The notes beneath the pieces are model-generated. The model searched no databases and was not told the DNA's origin. It saw only the letters and a list, made by a program, of their open reading frames with translations. A program made the position numbers and the translations under genes. DNA of 64,000 nucleotides from the NCBI RefSeq assembly GCF_001421965.1, contig NZ_LMLP01000001.1, positions 1 to 64,000 on the forward strand, read 5' to 3'. Position 1 is the stretch's first letter, and the number at the start of each line of letters is the position of its first letter. The stretch is from Sphingomonas sp. Leaf67 (lineage in GTDB: Bacteria; Pseudomonadota; Alphaproteobacteria; Sphingomonadales; Sphingomonadaceae). This document shows, one piece after another, positions 44,046-53,386 of the stretch.

Positions 44046-46853
44046 CTACATCTTGAAGCCGAACCGGGCATATTGCCGATCGATCTGCGGCGCGACACGC
44101 CGGGCCATCGTCAGATCGGCGAGCGCATCGGCATCGCGCTTCATCGCCTTCATCACCACGGCGCGCAGATAGCGGCTGCTCGCCATGTCGGGTTCCGCCG
44201 CCAGCACGGCGTCGAGATCGGCCAACGCCTCGGGATACCGGCCCATCCGGTACCAGACCATCGCCCGGCTATCGAGCGCGGCGAGCGTGCTGTCGCTCAA
44301 TTCGATCGCGCTGGTGCAATCCTTCAGCGCGGTGTCGAGCATCACCGACCGCGTGCCCTTGATCCAGCAGCGACCGTTGAGCAGGTTCGGCGAACCCGGC
44401 TTTTCGGCGATCATCGCATCGTACAGCTTCACCGCTTCCGCCGCGTCCCCGAACTCGCCGATCAGCGCCGCCTTGTCCTGCCGCGCCGCACGCTTCTGTT
44501 CACCGCCCAGCGCGATCCGCTGGTCGAGCAGCGCGACGCCGCCGGGCAGGTCGCCATTCTCCGCCTTCAGCCACGCCAGCCGCATCGTCGCGCTCTGGTT
44601 CGACGGGTCGAGCCGCCGTGCGCTTTCGGCATCGGCCAGCGCCTTGGCCCGGTCGCCGAGCATGTCGTGGACATAGGCGCGTTGCAGGTACAGATCGATT
44701 CCCGGTTCCTTGGCAATGACCCGGTCAAGATCGGGCAACGCCCCGCGGTAATTTCCGACCCCGCTCTCGAAACTCGCGCGGCTCTGATACCCGCTGATCT
44801 CGTCGGGATCGGCGGCGATCGCCTTGGCATAGACCGCGCGGATCGCCCTGATCTGGCTCGACTGCGCCATTGCCGCGCTGTCCAGCGTCCAGCGGCGCGG
44901 CGTATCGGCGGGCGCGACCACGTGCGGGATATTGGCGGTCGCCGTCGCCACCGCGTCGCGTTCGGCGGCGATCTGCGCCGCCGGCACCTCCACGCCCAGT
45001 GCGTCGACCCGCTCGTCCATCGTCAGCAGGCCGTTCGTCAGGCGCGTCGTCCGCTTGACGACATGGCCCGCCAGCCGCTGATCGGCGTCCGCCGTTCCAT
45101 CCAGTGTGAAGCCCCGCCCGCCATCGGGCAACCTGACCCGCAACCGGCGCTCGAGTCCCAGCGGCGGTGGCGCGGCGACCGGGATCGCCGTCCAGTCGGG
45201 ACGGCTGCGGTCGGGTGAGAAAGTCAGCTCGCTCAAGGGACCGTTCAACGACCGCTTGCGCCGCCGGTCTTCCATGCCCCAGCTCGTGCCGACCACGCCC
45301 TTCGCGCGGATGACGACATCGCCGCTCACGGGATCGGGCGTGATCGTCCCGTCCGCGAATTGCCCTTCGCCGGCGGCCTTCTGCAAGACGTTCGAAATCA
45401 GCTCGCGCTGTTCTTTCGGTCCCAGCTGGCTCTTCGCCGCGCGCAACTGTGCCGCGACCATGCCGTGCGCCACGAACGTCACGTCGACCGCACTGGGCAG
45501 ATCGACCGCGCTGCTTTCGTCGGCATCGATCATGACGCTGGCCATCGGCAGCGCATTGGCATGGGTCGCGACCATCACCGGCACCGCCCCCGCCGCCCGC
45601 AGCGGCAGGACATAGCCGATGCCTGGCGTGTCGCGGACATCGGCGATCCGCGCATTGCTGCCCGTCCCGTCGAGCCACAGCGTCTCGCCACCGACCGTCG
45701 CCCGCACGAACACATGGTTGAACGCAGCCGCGCTCGGCAGCCGTTCGGGCACGAAGTCGCCCATGCCGACGCTGGCGATGACCGGCTCCGCCTCAATCCC
45801 CATGGCGTGCAGCATGGCAAGCAGCAACAGCGTCTTGGCCTTGCAATCGCCATAGCGGACTTCCCACGTCTTCGCAGGGACTTGCGGGACATAGTTCCCG
45901 CCGTCCATCCCGACCGCCAGATAGCGGATCTTGTCCTGTACCACCTCCAGCGCGCGTTGCGCCCGGCCGAGCGGCGTCGCCTCCGCCTTCATGATCGCCG
46001 CAACTTCGCTGGCGATCGGACCGCCCGGCGCGACCAACCCGTCAGTCTTGTACAGCGTCGCAAAGGTCTTCGAGACGTCGGCCCAGTCGGCGAAGCTGGC
46101 CACCTCCATCAACGGTGGATGGCGGAAGCGCGACGGCGCATCCTCGGGCATCTCCTTGGGCTTGGCGAGCGGCAGCGCGAAGCTCAACTCGGTGAATTCG
46201 CCCTTCGTCACCGGCGTCGCCTGCACCCCGTCGGCCATGACCTTCCATTTCGGCTGGCTTCCTGTCGGCCAGCTATAGCGGACCCGCCCCGCCCCGATCC
46301 GCATTGGTGCCGCAAACAGCGGAATGACATCCTGCACCCGCCCGCCCAGCGCCGCATCGCGTCCGGTGACCGAGAACCGCATGTCGAGGATATCGCCGAC
46401 CTCCAGCCCCTCGACCGCCATCGTCGCCGTCAGGATACCGGTCAGTTCGCGCTGTTCGAGCGACTGTTCGCGCCGCAGCACGACGAACCTCTGCCCCTTC
46501 GCCAACAGGTCGATCCGCTGATCGCCACGCAGGATGGTCAGGCCGTGGACGATAAGGTCACCCTTGTCCGGTGCCCAGGGCAGGGTCAGCGTCGCTGCCT
46601 GCGACAGCATCTCGCTGCTGGCGATCCGCGTCTGCTGATGGACATAGGACCATAGCCGGTCGCCCTCGATCCGCTTCTGGAAATCGAGCAGCACGATCGG
46701 CGGCAATTCCTCTGCCGCGCTCGCCGGGACCGACGGCGGCGCGATCACCCATGAAGGGGCAGGCTGATAGAGTGGCGTATCGCTGGCCCATGCCAGTGCC
46801 GGAACACACACTGCCGCCAATACGGCAGCCCGAGCCATGACCAAACGCTTCAC
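44046..46853 (-). CDS. DUF3857 / transglutaminase-like / TPR protein
   Basis: A 935-residue exported protein. A signal peptide (about 1-23) is followed by a DUF3857 domain (about 60-220), a transglutaminase-like domain with Cys in VRYGDCKAKTLLLLAML, His in FNHVFVRA and Asp in LWLDGTGS, a DUF3858-like beta region, and C-terminal TPR repeats (about 690-930; PDLDRVIAKEP, ADLDAVLAAEP). The catalytic triad looks intact. It lies downstream of the XrtA cluster on the same strand (96-bp gap), so co-transcription is possible but not shown. Confidence 0.88.
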   Translation of the reverse strand: MKRLVMARAAVLAAVCVPALAWASDTPLYQPAPSWVIAPPSVPASAAEELPPIVLLDFQKRIEGDRLWSYVHQQTRIASSEMLSQAATLTLPWAPDKGDLIVHGLTILRGDQRIDLLAKGQRFVVLRREQSLEQRELTGILTATMAVEGLEVGDILDMRFSVTGRDAALGGRVQDVIPLFAAPMRIGAGRVRYSWPTGSQPKWKVMADGVQATPVTKGEFTELSFALPLAKPKEMPEDAPSRFRHPPLMEVASFADWADVSKTFATLYKTDGLVAPGGPIASEVAAIMKAEATPLGRAQRALEVVQDKIRYLAVGMDGGNYVPQVPAKTWEVRYGDCKAKTLLLLAMLHAMGIEAEPVIASVGMGDFVPERLPSAAAFNHVFVRATVGGETLWLDGTGSNARIADVRDTPGIGYVLPLRAAGAVPVMVATHANALPMASVMIDADESSAVDLPSAVDVTFVAHGMVAAQLRAAKSQLGPKEQRELISNVLQKAAGEGQFADGTITPDPVSGDVVIRAKGVVGTSWGMEDRRRKRSLNGPLSELTFSPDRSRPDWTAIPVAAPPPLGLERRLRVRLPDGGRGFTLDGTADADQRLAGHVVKRTTRLTNGLLTMDERVDALGVEVPAAQIAAERDAVATATANIPHVVAPADTPRRWTLDSAAMAQSSQIRAIRAVYAKAIAADPDEISGYQSRASFESGVGNYRGALPDLDRVIAKEPGIDLYLQRAYVHDMLGDRAKALADAESARRLDPSNQSATMRLAWLKAENGDLPGGVALLDQRIALGGEQKRAARQDKAALIGEFGDAAEAVKLYDAMIAEKPGSPNLLNGRCWIKGTRSVMLDTALKDCTSAIELSDSTLAALDSRAMVWYRMGRYPEALADLDAVLAAEPDMASSRYLRAVVMKAMKRDADALADLTMARRVAPQIDRQYARFGFKM

Positions 46854-46949
46854 GCAATCCCCCTCGTCATCCGGCCCCCGCCGGTCATCAAAGGTCTATC
46901 GCAGCGCACTCCTTTGTCGAGTGGCGATTGCGTGCAGAAACGAAGCAGA

Positions 46950-48836
46950 TCAGCCGAACAGCCGTGCCGCACTACGCTCCAGCATCACCAGCTGCCACAG
47001 CGTCCGGCCATGCTCCGCCCGGCCGGCGCGGTGGTCGGCGACGATCCGTTCGATCGCATGCAGGTCGAACCAGCTCGCCAGCACCGGCGACCGTGCCAGC
47101 GCCGCCGCCTCCTCGGCCAGCTGCCCCCGAAACCATGCGCTGACCGGCGTCACGAACCCCATTTTCGGTCGATAGAGAATGTCGCGCGGTAGCCACGGCT
47201 CCAACGCCTTCTTCATCAGCCACTTGCCCTCGCCCCGCCGCAGCCGCAACCGGGGCGGCAGGGTCGCACAGAATTCGATCAGCCGATGGTCGAGCAACGG
47301 CTCGCGTGCTTCCAGCCCGACGGCCATGCTGGTCCGGTCGACCTTGGTCAGGATATCGCCGGGCAACCAGTGACGGAAATCGGCATATTGCGCGCGGTCC
47401 AGCGCATGGCGACCCGGTGCCTGGCGCATCGCCGCGACATAGCGATCCTCGCCGCGATACCCGTTCAACTGCCGCGCCATTGCCGGCGTATAGAGCGCCT
47501 GCCGCACGCCCGGCGTCGTTACCCCGACCGCGCCGGCATAGGCCTCGTTGCCGTCCTGCGCCAATGCCAGCAGCGTCGTCTTGGCCCGGAACGGACGCGG
47601 TGCCCAGTCGGCCTTGGGATAGACGTCGCCCAGCGCCCCGAACACCGGCTCTCGAAATCCCGGCGGCAGCAGCCCGCGCACTCGTTCCTCGGCGGCATGG
47701 AATTTGTAGCGGCGATATCCCGCCAGCGCCTCGTCCGCGCCGTCGCCCGACAGCGCGACCGTCACCCGCTCGCGCGCCAATGCGCAGACGCGATAGGTCG
47801 CCAGAGCCGATGCATCGGCAAAGGGTTCGTCGAACGCCGCGACCAGCGTGTCGATCAGCCCGAAATCGTCCGACCGCACCGTCCGCACCGCATGATCGGT
47901 GGCGAAGCGCGTCGCGACGGCGGCGGCCGGCCCGCGTTCGTCATGCCCCGCCTCGTCGAACCCGATCGTACAGGTCTGCACCGGCGTACGGCTCACCTCC
48001 GCCATCAGTGCGACGACCGCCGACGAATCGACTCCGCCCGACAGGAACGCGCCCAGCGGTACGTCGGCGACCATCCGCGACCGGACGCCCTCGCGCATCC
48101 GCTCGACCAGTTCGGCCTCCAGGTCGCGGGTGCTACCCGTCGCCCGCTTGGAAAAGTCGATGTCCCACCACCGCATCGGCGACGGCACCGCCCGCCCGCG
48201 CTGCATCAGCAGGAAATGCCCCGACTGCAGCTTGCGCACCCCCGCGACGATACAGGCGTCGTCGGGGACATAGCCCAGCGCCATATAATCCTCGGTCGCG
48301 CGCAGGTCGGGCGTCCGCCGCACCAGCGGGTGGGCCAGCAACCCCTTGAGTTCCGAAGCGAACGCCACCGCGCCATCGGCCAGCTCGACATAGTGGAGCG
48401 GCTTCACCCCCATCCGGTCGCGCGCGAGGAACAGCGACTGGCAATCGGCGTCATAGATCGCAAAGGCGAACATGCCGTTCAGCCGCGACAGCATGTCCGG
48501 CCCCCATGCCGCCCATGCGTGCAGCAGCACTTCGGTATCGCCCTGCGTGCGAAACACCGCACCCCGCGCGATCAGTTCGGCGCGCAATTCGGCGAAGTTG
48601 TAGATTTCGCCATTATAGGTGACGACGATCCGCTCGCCCGGCAGCGCCATCGGTTGCGGACTGCCCGCTACGTCGATGATCGACAGCCGCCGATGGCCGA
48701 GACCGACGCCGAGCGCGGTCCACACCCCCGATCCGTCCGGCCCGCGATGCGCCTGCGCCTGCGTCATCGCCGCGATCCGCGCGGGATCGACCGGCTTGGG
48801 GCTGGCGGGATGGAAGATGCCGGCGATACCGCACAT
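46950..48836 (-). CDS. XrtA-associated amidotransferase (asparagine synthase-like)
   Basis: A 628-residue class II glutamine amidotransferase. The start MCGIAGIFHP gives Cys2 as nucleophile. The synthetase half contains the PP-loop FLSGGVDSSAVVALM and LSGDGADEALAGY. Members in exosortase loci are called amidotransferase 1 and probably amidate a sugar or another EPS precursor rather than aspartate. It is the last XrtA-type gene on this strand, 2 bp from the exosortase gene. Confidence 0.92.
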   Translation of the reverse strand: MCGIAGIFHPASPKPVDPARIAAMTQAQAHRGPDGSGVWTALGVGLGHRRLSIIDVAGSPQPMALPGERIVVTYNGEIYNFAELRAELIARGAVFRTQGDTEVLLHAWAAWGPDMLSRLNGMFAFAIYDADCQSLFLARDRMGVKPLHYVELADGAVAFASELKGLLAHPLVRRTPDLRATEDYMALGYVPDDACIVAGVRKLQSGHFLLMQRGRAVPSPMRWWDIDFSKRATGSTRDLEAELVERMREGVRSRMVADVPLGAFLSGGVDSSAVVALMAEVSRTPVQTCTIGFDEAGHDERGPAAAVATRFATDHAVRTVRSDDFGLIDTLVAAFDEPFADASALATYRVCALARERVTVALSGDGADEALAGYRRYKFHAAEERVRGLLPPGFREPVFGALGDVYPKADWAPRPFRAKTTLLALAQDGNEAYAGAVGVTTPGVRQALYTPAMARQLNGYRGEDRYVAAMRQAPGRHALDRAQYADFRHWLPGDILTKVDRTSMAVGLEAREPLLDHRLIEFCATLPPRLRLRRGEGKWLMKKALEPWLPRDILYRPKMGFVTPVSAWFRGQLAEEAAALARSPVLASWFDLHAIERIVADHRAGRAEHGRTLWQLVMLERSAARLFG

Positions 48837-48838
48837 GG

Positions 48839-50359
48839 TCAGCGCCCTCCCGCGGCGCGATCGGCGATGGCGTCGACCGGCCCCGCCGCGCGCAGGAAAT
48901 CGGTGATGGTCCCCCGCGGATCGCCCACGCCCTTTTCCGCCGACATCAGCACCGCCACGCCGCGCTGCGGCCCGCCCAACAGGCGCGTCTTCAGCGTCGC
49001 CAGCTTCACCCGATCTTCGCTGCCGGTGGTCGTCGATCCGATCCGATACCAGGTCGCGACCTCGCGCTCGACCGGGCCGGGCGCGGCCATGCGCAGCGTG
49101 GTGCCACCGGCAATCGGCGGGGTGTCGGCGATCCGTACCCATCGGTCGTTCTCGCGGATCGGCCCCTGACCGAACCCGACCAGCTCATGCCCCTCGCCCT
49201 GTGCGGCATAGACCGCGATCGCCAGGTCGACGCTGCGCCCGCGGGCATCGCCATAGCGACCGATCAGGAAATGGTCCGCGCCCGGATAATGCGGCACCCA
49301 AGGCTCGCCGGTGATTGCGATCCGCTGCCATCCCGGCACGCTTGGCAAATCGATCCAGTCGGGCAGCGGATCGGCGCGGCTGTCAATCATCCACCCCCAG
49401 GCGGCAAAGGCGACGGCGATGCCCAGCACCGCGCCCGCCGCCATCGACCGGTCGGCGACGCGCATCGGCATCGCCTGCACCCGCGCGACGTCGAACCACG
49501 GCGCATCGGGATCGCGATCGAACCAGTGCCATCCGATCGCCAGCACCCCCGCCATCGTCAGCGCAAAGAAGACCCAGCCATAGACGATGTGATCGAACCC
49601 GGTCGCCGCCGCGACCGACGTCAAATGCGCGGCATAGATCGTCCCCGCCGCCCGCACGCCATTGGCCAGTACCGGCACCACCAGCGCCATTGCCATGAAC
49701 GCCGCGCGACGTGCCGGCGCGACGTAGCAGACATTGGCGACCAGCGCCCCGTACGCGATCATCGCGATCACGAACTTCGCGCCCGAACACGCCTCCGCCA
49801 CTTCGAAATAGCCGTTGGGAATGGTGATGAGCACGCCCTCGACGCTCGCCGATACGCCCAGCGCGTGCAGGATCGGCATGGTCAGCGCGACCGTCACCGA
49901 TTGCAGCCACGGCTCCATAAAATCGCCGAACGGCACCAGAAAGACCATATAGGCCAGCGGAAACAACAGTCCCCGCGCGACCCGCAAGCCCAGCAGCGTG
50001 ACCACCGCCCCCTGCAACAGCATCACCAGTCCGACATGCCGGAACAGCGCCACCGCCGCCGCCTCGCCCACCAGCCAGCCCGCGCCACCGACCACGACGA
50101 TCGTCAGCCCCGGCCACCATGCGCCGGGCTGCAACGCCAGCACCTCGTGCCGCCGCTGCCATACCAGCCAGCCGATGATCGGCGGCACGAACAGGCAATG
50201 GCCATAGGTGGTCGAATTCCACCAGATATCGACCACATCGCCGACATCGCGGCGAAAGATCAGCAGCAATGCCGCCCAGATCCCGCCCAGCGCGATCAAC
50301 GACCGCCGCCACTCGGGCGTCAGCACGTCCAACGGCCGATCGAGCGCCAGGCTGTTCAC
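48839..50359 (-). CDS. xrtA: Exosortase A with fused EpsI domain
   Basis: A 506-residue inner-membrane cysteine protease/transpeptidase that cleaves PEP-CTERM proteins. About eight transmembrane segments are seen. The catalytic residues are Cys191 (EVAEACSGAKF), Arg236 (LANGVRAAGT) and His257 (GFDHIVYGW). The C-terminal 190 residues (from about 310) form an EpsI-type extracytoplasmic domain, so exosortase and EpsI are fused. It overlaps the glycosyltransferase gene by 4 bp. Confidence 0.95.
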   Translation of the reverse strand: MNSLALDRPLDVLTPEWRRSLIALGGIWAALLLIFRRDVGDVVDIWWNSTTYGHCLFVPPIIGWLVWQRRHEVLALQPGAWWPGLTIVVVGGAGWLVGEAAAVALFRHVGLVMLLQGAVVTLLGLRVARGLLFPLAYMVFLVPFGDFMEPWLQSVTVALTMPILHALGVSASVEGVLITIPNGYFEVAEACSGAKFVIAMIAYGALVANVCYVAPARRAAFMAMALVVPVLANGVRAAGTIYAAHLTSVAAATGFDHIVYGWVFFALTMAGVLAIGWHWFDRDPDAPWFDVARVQAMPMRVADRSMAAGAVLGIAVAFAAWGWMIDSRADPLPDWIDLPSVPGWQRIAITGEPWVPHYPGADHFLIGRYGDARGRSVDLAIAVYAAQGEGHELVGFGQGPIRENDRWVRIADTPPIAGGTTLRMAAPGPVEREVATWYRIGSTTTGSEDRVKLATLKTRLLGGPQRGVAVLMSAEKGVGDPRGTITDFLRAAGPVDAIADRAAGGR

Positions 50360-51495
50360 AATCCCATCAGCCCCGCCAGCGGTGCCAGTCGCGCGTCCCA
50401 GCCATAGCGCGCAATCGTCCGCGCCCGCGCCGCCTGTCCGAGCGTATCGCCCGCAACAGGATCGTCCAGCAACGCCTTCACCTCACGAACGAACGCGCCT
50501 GCATCCCCCGCGACCCGGATCGAACCATCATGATCGATGCCCTCGGCGGCGGCCGTCGAGGCGACGACCGGCCGCGCCATCGCCATCGCCTCCAGCACCT
50601 TGTTCTGCACGCCGCGCGCCAGCAGCAGTGGTGCCACGACCACGTCCGCCGCCGCGATCCAGCCGCGCACGTCGGCGACTTCGCCGGTCACGATCACCCG
50701 CTCACCGACCAGCGCGCGGACCGCCGCCGACGGATTGCGCCCGACGATCGCGAACCTGCCCGGCACCCCCGGCAGTACCTCGCGTACGAACCAGCGCACC
50801 GCATCGATGTTCGGCCGATAATCCATCTGCCCGGTGAACACGATCAGCGGCCCTGCCTCCGCCACCGGCGTCACGGCGGCCGGATCGAAAAAGCCGGTGT
50901 CGATCCCGTTCTCGACCGCATGGACCTGCCCGGTGCCGAACAGCGCCGCCTCCGCCGCACTCACGAACAGCGTCGCCTGCGCCCGATCCGCCACGCTGCG
51001 TTCGAACGCGCCTAGCAACCGCGCCTCGCGCCGCATCATCCAGCGCATCGGTCCGCGTGCATCCTCGGCATAGGCGGTGAACTTGGCCGAATCGAGGTCG
51101 ACGAAATCCATGACGAACCGCGCATTGTCCGGTAAATACTGCGCCATCTGCCCCGAATAGACATAGATCGCCTCATAGCGCCGCGCGGCCAGCAACCGCG
51201 CCACCGCCGCCCGCATCGCGCGATGATCGAACGCCGCCAGCGACACCGCCCGCCCGCCGGCCAGCGCCTCGACCGCCGCCCGCGCATTGCCCTTGGTCCG
51301 TGGCACCACCACCGCGCTCGCGCACCATTGCTTCAGCGCCGCATCATGACCCAGATCGCGCGGATCGTCGGCGAAGGTCGCCAGATGCACCCGTCCCAGC
51401 GTCGAGAGATGCCGCATGACATGATGGCTGCGTACCTTATCGCCGCGATCGGGCGGATAGGGGACGCGGTGGGCAAGGAACAGGATGTCGCTCAC
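50356..51495 (-). CDS. XrtA-associated GT4-type glycosyltransferase (TIGR03087-like)
   Basis: A 379-residue GT-B glycosyltransferase. The N-terminus LFLAHRVPYPPDRGDKVRS is characteristic of the XrtA-linked family. The C-terminal half has the nucleotide-sugar site region (VFTGQMDYRPNIDAV, ARGVQNKVLEAMAMARPVV with the conserved E). Start is GTG 51495 overlapping the stop of the FemAB-like gene. It is the only glycosyltransferase gene visible in the cluster. Confidence 0.9.
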   Translation of the reverse strand: MSDILFLAHRVPYPPDRGDKVRSHHVMRHLSTLGRVHLATFADDPRDLGHDAALKQWCASAVVVPRTKGNARAAVEALAGGRAVSLAAFDHRAMRAAVARLLAARRYEAIYVYSGQMAQYLPDNARFVMDFVDLDSAKFTAYAEDARGPMRWMMRREARLLGAFERSVADRAQATLFVSAAEAALFGTGQVHAVENGIDTGFFDPAAVTPVAEAGPLIVFTGQMDYRPNIDAVRWFVREVLPGVPGRFAIVGRNPSAAVRALVGERVIVTGEVADVRGWIAAADVVVAPLLLARGVQNKVLEAMAMARPVVASTAAAEGIDHDGSIRVAGDAGAFVREVKALLDDPVAGDTLGQAARARTIARYGWDARLAPLAGLMGL

Positions 51496-52541
51496 CCCAG
51501 CCCCTTCGCGATCCAAGGTCCGATCCGGTTCGACACGACCAGCGGCAGCTTCTGCCACGCCGCGATCTTCAGCCGGTATTTGGGGTTGAGCGGATTGGCG
51601 TCGCGCGGCGCGGCCCCATCGGCGGTCCATGTCGGATAGCCGAGCGGTTCGCCGACGAACCCCCAATTCTTCTTGTACGCCGCCGGCCCGGTCCCGACCT
51701 TCGACCGGCCGAAATCGAACCGGTCGCATCCGCGCGCACGCGCATGGCGCATCAATTCGAAATACATCCGCTCATTGGCGCGCAGCCCCCGCGCCTCCGC
51801 CGTCCCGCCGCCCCAATAGGGATAGACCGCGCCCCGCCAATAGATCGACAGCACGCTCGCCACCGCCCGTTCCTCGTGGCGGATGGTCAGCACGTCGGCA
51901 TCCTCGCCGAACGCCGCGACGACCTCGCGGAACAGCGACCTTGGAAAGACCGGCGTGCCGAGGTTGCGCACCGACGTCCCATAGACCCGGAAATGCTCGG
52001 CCAGCGCCGCACGGTCGCGCCCGATCGCCACCTCGAACGGCGCGGCCAGCGCCTTGCGCACATCCGCACGCTGCTTGCGCGGGATCGCCAGCAATTCCGC
52101 CTCGTCATCCCCCGCAAGCGAGCGGACGAACCCTAGATAGCGGCTGTCGTCGAACGTCCAGCCCAGCGCATCGATCGCCGCCCCGCCGCGCATCTCGATC
52201 GTCGGACAGCCAAGCTCACGCGCGACGCCCACTGCCGCCTCTGCCAGCAACCGCGCCGCCGCGCCTTCGCCCAGCACGCCGCCCCCGACCCCGAATCCGG
52301 TCGATACCAGCGCCGCGCCGAACAGCGGCGAGCGCACCTGCGTCAGCGGCACCAGCCCGACCAGTGCCCCTGCATCCTCGGCGAGCAGCATTCGATAAGC
52401 CTGCCCGCACCCCGCCGCCGTCGCCTCGCCCCAGATCGGCAGGTGGAACGGCGTCGCATCGGCCCGCCCCTCGACGAACGCCATGATCCGCGCGCGTTCG
52501 CCGACATCGCCCAGATCCGCCCGCCGGACGCGCAGGCTCAC
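51492..52541 (-). CDS. FemAB-like GNAT protein, XrtA system (TIGR03019-like)
   Basis: A 349-residue protein of the FemAB/GNAT fold, thought to transfer an acyl or aminoacyl group in exosortase-linked EPS pathways. The C-terminal half has the typical RFDFGRSKVGTGPAAYKKNWGF split around the glycines, and the acyltransferase-like region SIYWRGAVYPYWGG. GTG start 52541 overlaps the deacetylase stop. Acceptor unknown. Confidence 0.88.
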   Translation of the reverse strand: MSLRVRRADLGDVGERARIMAFVEGRADATPFHLPIWGEATAAGCGQAYRMLLAEDAGALVGLVPLTQVRSPLFGAALVSTGFGVGGGVLGEGAAARLLAEAAVGVARELGCPTIEMRGGAAIDALGWTFDDSRYLGFVRSLAGDDEAELLAIPRKQRADVRKALAAPFEVAIGRDRAALAEHFRVYGTSVRNLGTPVFPRSLFREVVAAFGEDADVLTIRHEERAVASVLSIYWRGAVYPYWGGGTAEARGLRANERMYFELMRHARARGCDRFDFGRSKVGTGPAAYKKNWGFVGEPLGYPTWTADGAAPRDANPLNPKYRLKIAAWQKLPLVVSNRIGPWIAKGLG

Positions 52542-53377
52542 AGCGCGACCGCACGCTCGGCGACGATCGCATCGGCCCGGCCCCACTCATGGCGCGCCAT
52601 CAACCGCTCCAGCTTCCCCGCCATCGCCGACAGCCGCGAATAATGGCGCAGCTTTGACTTGAACGGCGCATTCGCCACGCGCGGCTGTCCGGGATCGATC
52701 TCCCATGGATGAAAATAGAAAATCGCCGGATGTGCGTCCGTCCGGTTGCTGCGCACCACCGCATCCTCGACGACCCGGTTCGGCAGCAACCGGAAAAACC
52801 CGCCCCCCGCCGACACATCGCGGCCCAGCACCCTGGCAAGGGTGATCGGCCATTCGACCAAAGTGTTGCCCGCCACCGGCCGGTACAGCCCGCGCGGCGC
52901 ATCGGCCCAGCCATAATGGTCATGGGCCAGCGGCGCGACCGACGACGAATAGCGATAACCCGAATCGGCCAGCACGCCATGCGCCCACGGCGTGCGGGCA
53001 TCGATCGAGAAACTCGGCGCGCGATAGCCGGTCACCGCCCGTCCGCCGGCATCCTCCAACACCGTCCGCGCCCGCGCCAGATCGTCGCGAAACTGCGCCG
53101 CCGTCATCGTGAACACCCGGCGATGGTCCCACCCATGGCTCGCCAGCTCATGCCCGCCGCCCACGATCCGCTGCATCAGCCCCGGAAACCGCTCGGCCAC
53201 CCAGCCGAGCGTGAAGAACGTCGCCGTCACCCCGGCGGCGGCGAACAGGTCGAGCACCGCATCGGTATTCGCCTCGACCCGGTGTTCCAGCCCGTCCCAG
53301 TCGCGCCGGTCGATGACCGTTTCGAACGCGCCGACCTGAAACCAGTCCTCGACGTCGACCGACATCGCGTTGCGCAT
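52538..53377 (-). CDS. XrtA-associated polysaccharide deacetylase (TIGR03006-like)
   Basis: A 279-residue NodB-type carbohydrate esterase. Metal-site motifs are MSVDVEDWFQ (Asp-x-Glu-Asp at the N-terminus), ASHGWDHRRV (His pair), YRAPSFSID and the C-terminal FHPWEID. It probably removes N-acetyl groups from the exported polysaccharide or a precursor. It overlaps the FemAB-like gene by 4 bp and lies 9 bp after the ATPase gene. Confidence 0.93.
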   Translation of the reverse strand: MRNAMSVDVEDWFQVGAFETVIDRRDWDGLEHRVEANTDAVLDLFAAAGVTATFFTLGWVAERFPGLMQRIVGGGHELASHGWDHRRVFTMTAAQFRDDLARARTVLEDAGGRAVTGYRAPSFSIDARTPWAHGVLADSGYRYSSSVAPLAHDHYGWADAPRGLYRPVAGNTLVEWPITLARVLGRDVSAGGGFFRLLPNRVVEDAVVRSNRTDAHPAIFYFHPWEIDPGQPRVANAPFKSKLRHYSRLSAMAGKLERLMARHEWGRADAIVAERAVAL

Positions 53378-53386
53378 GGGGGTGGC

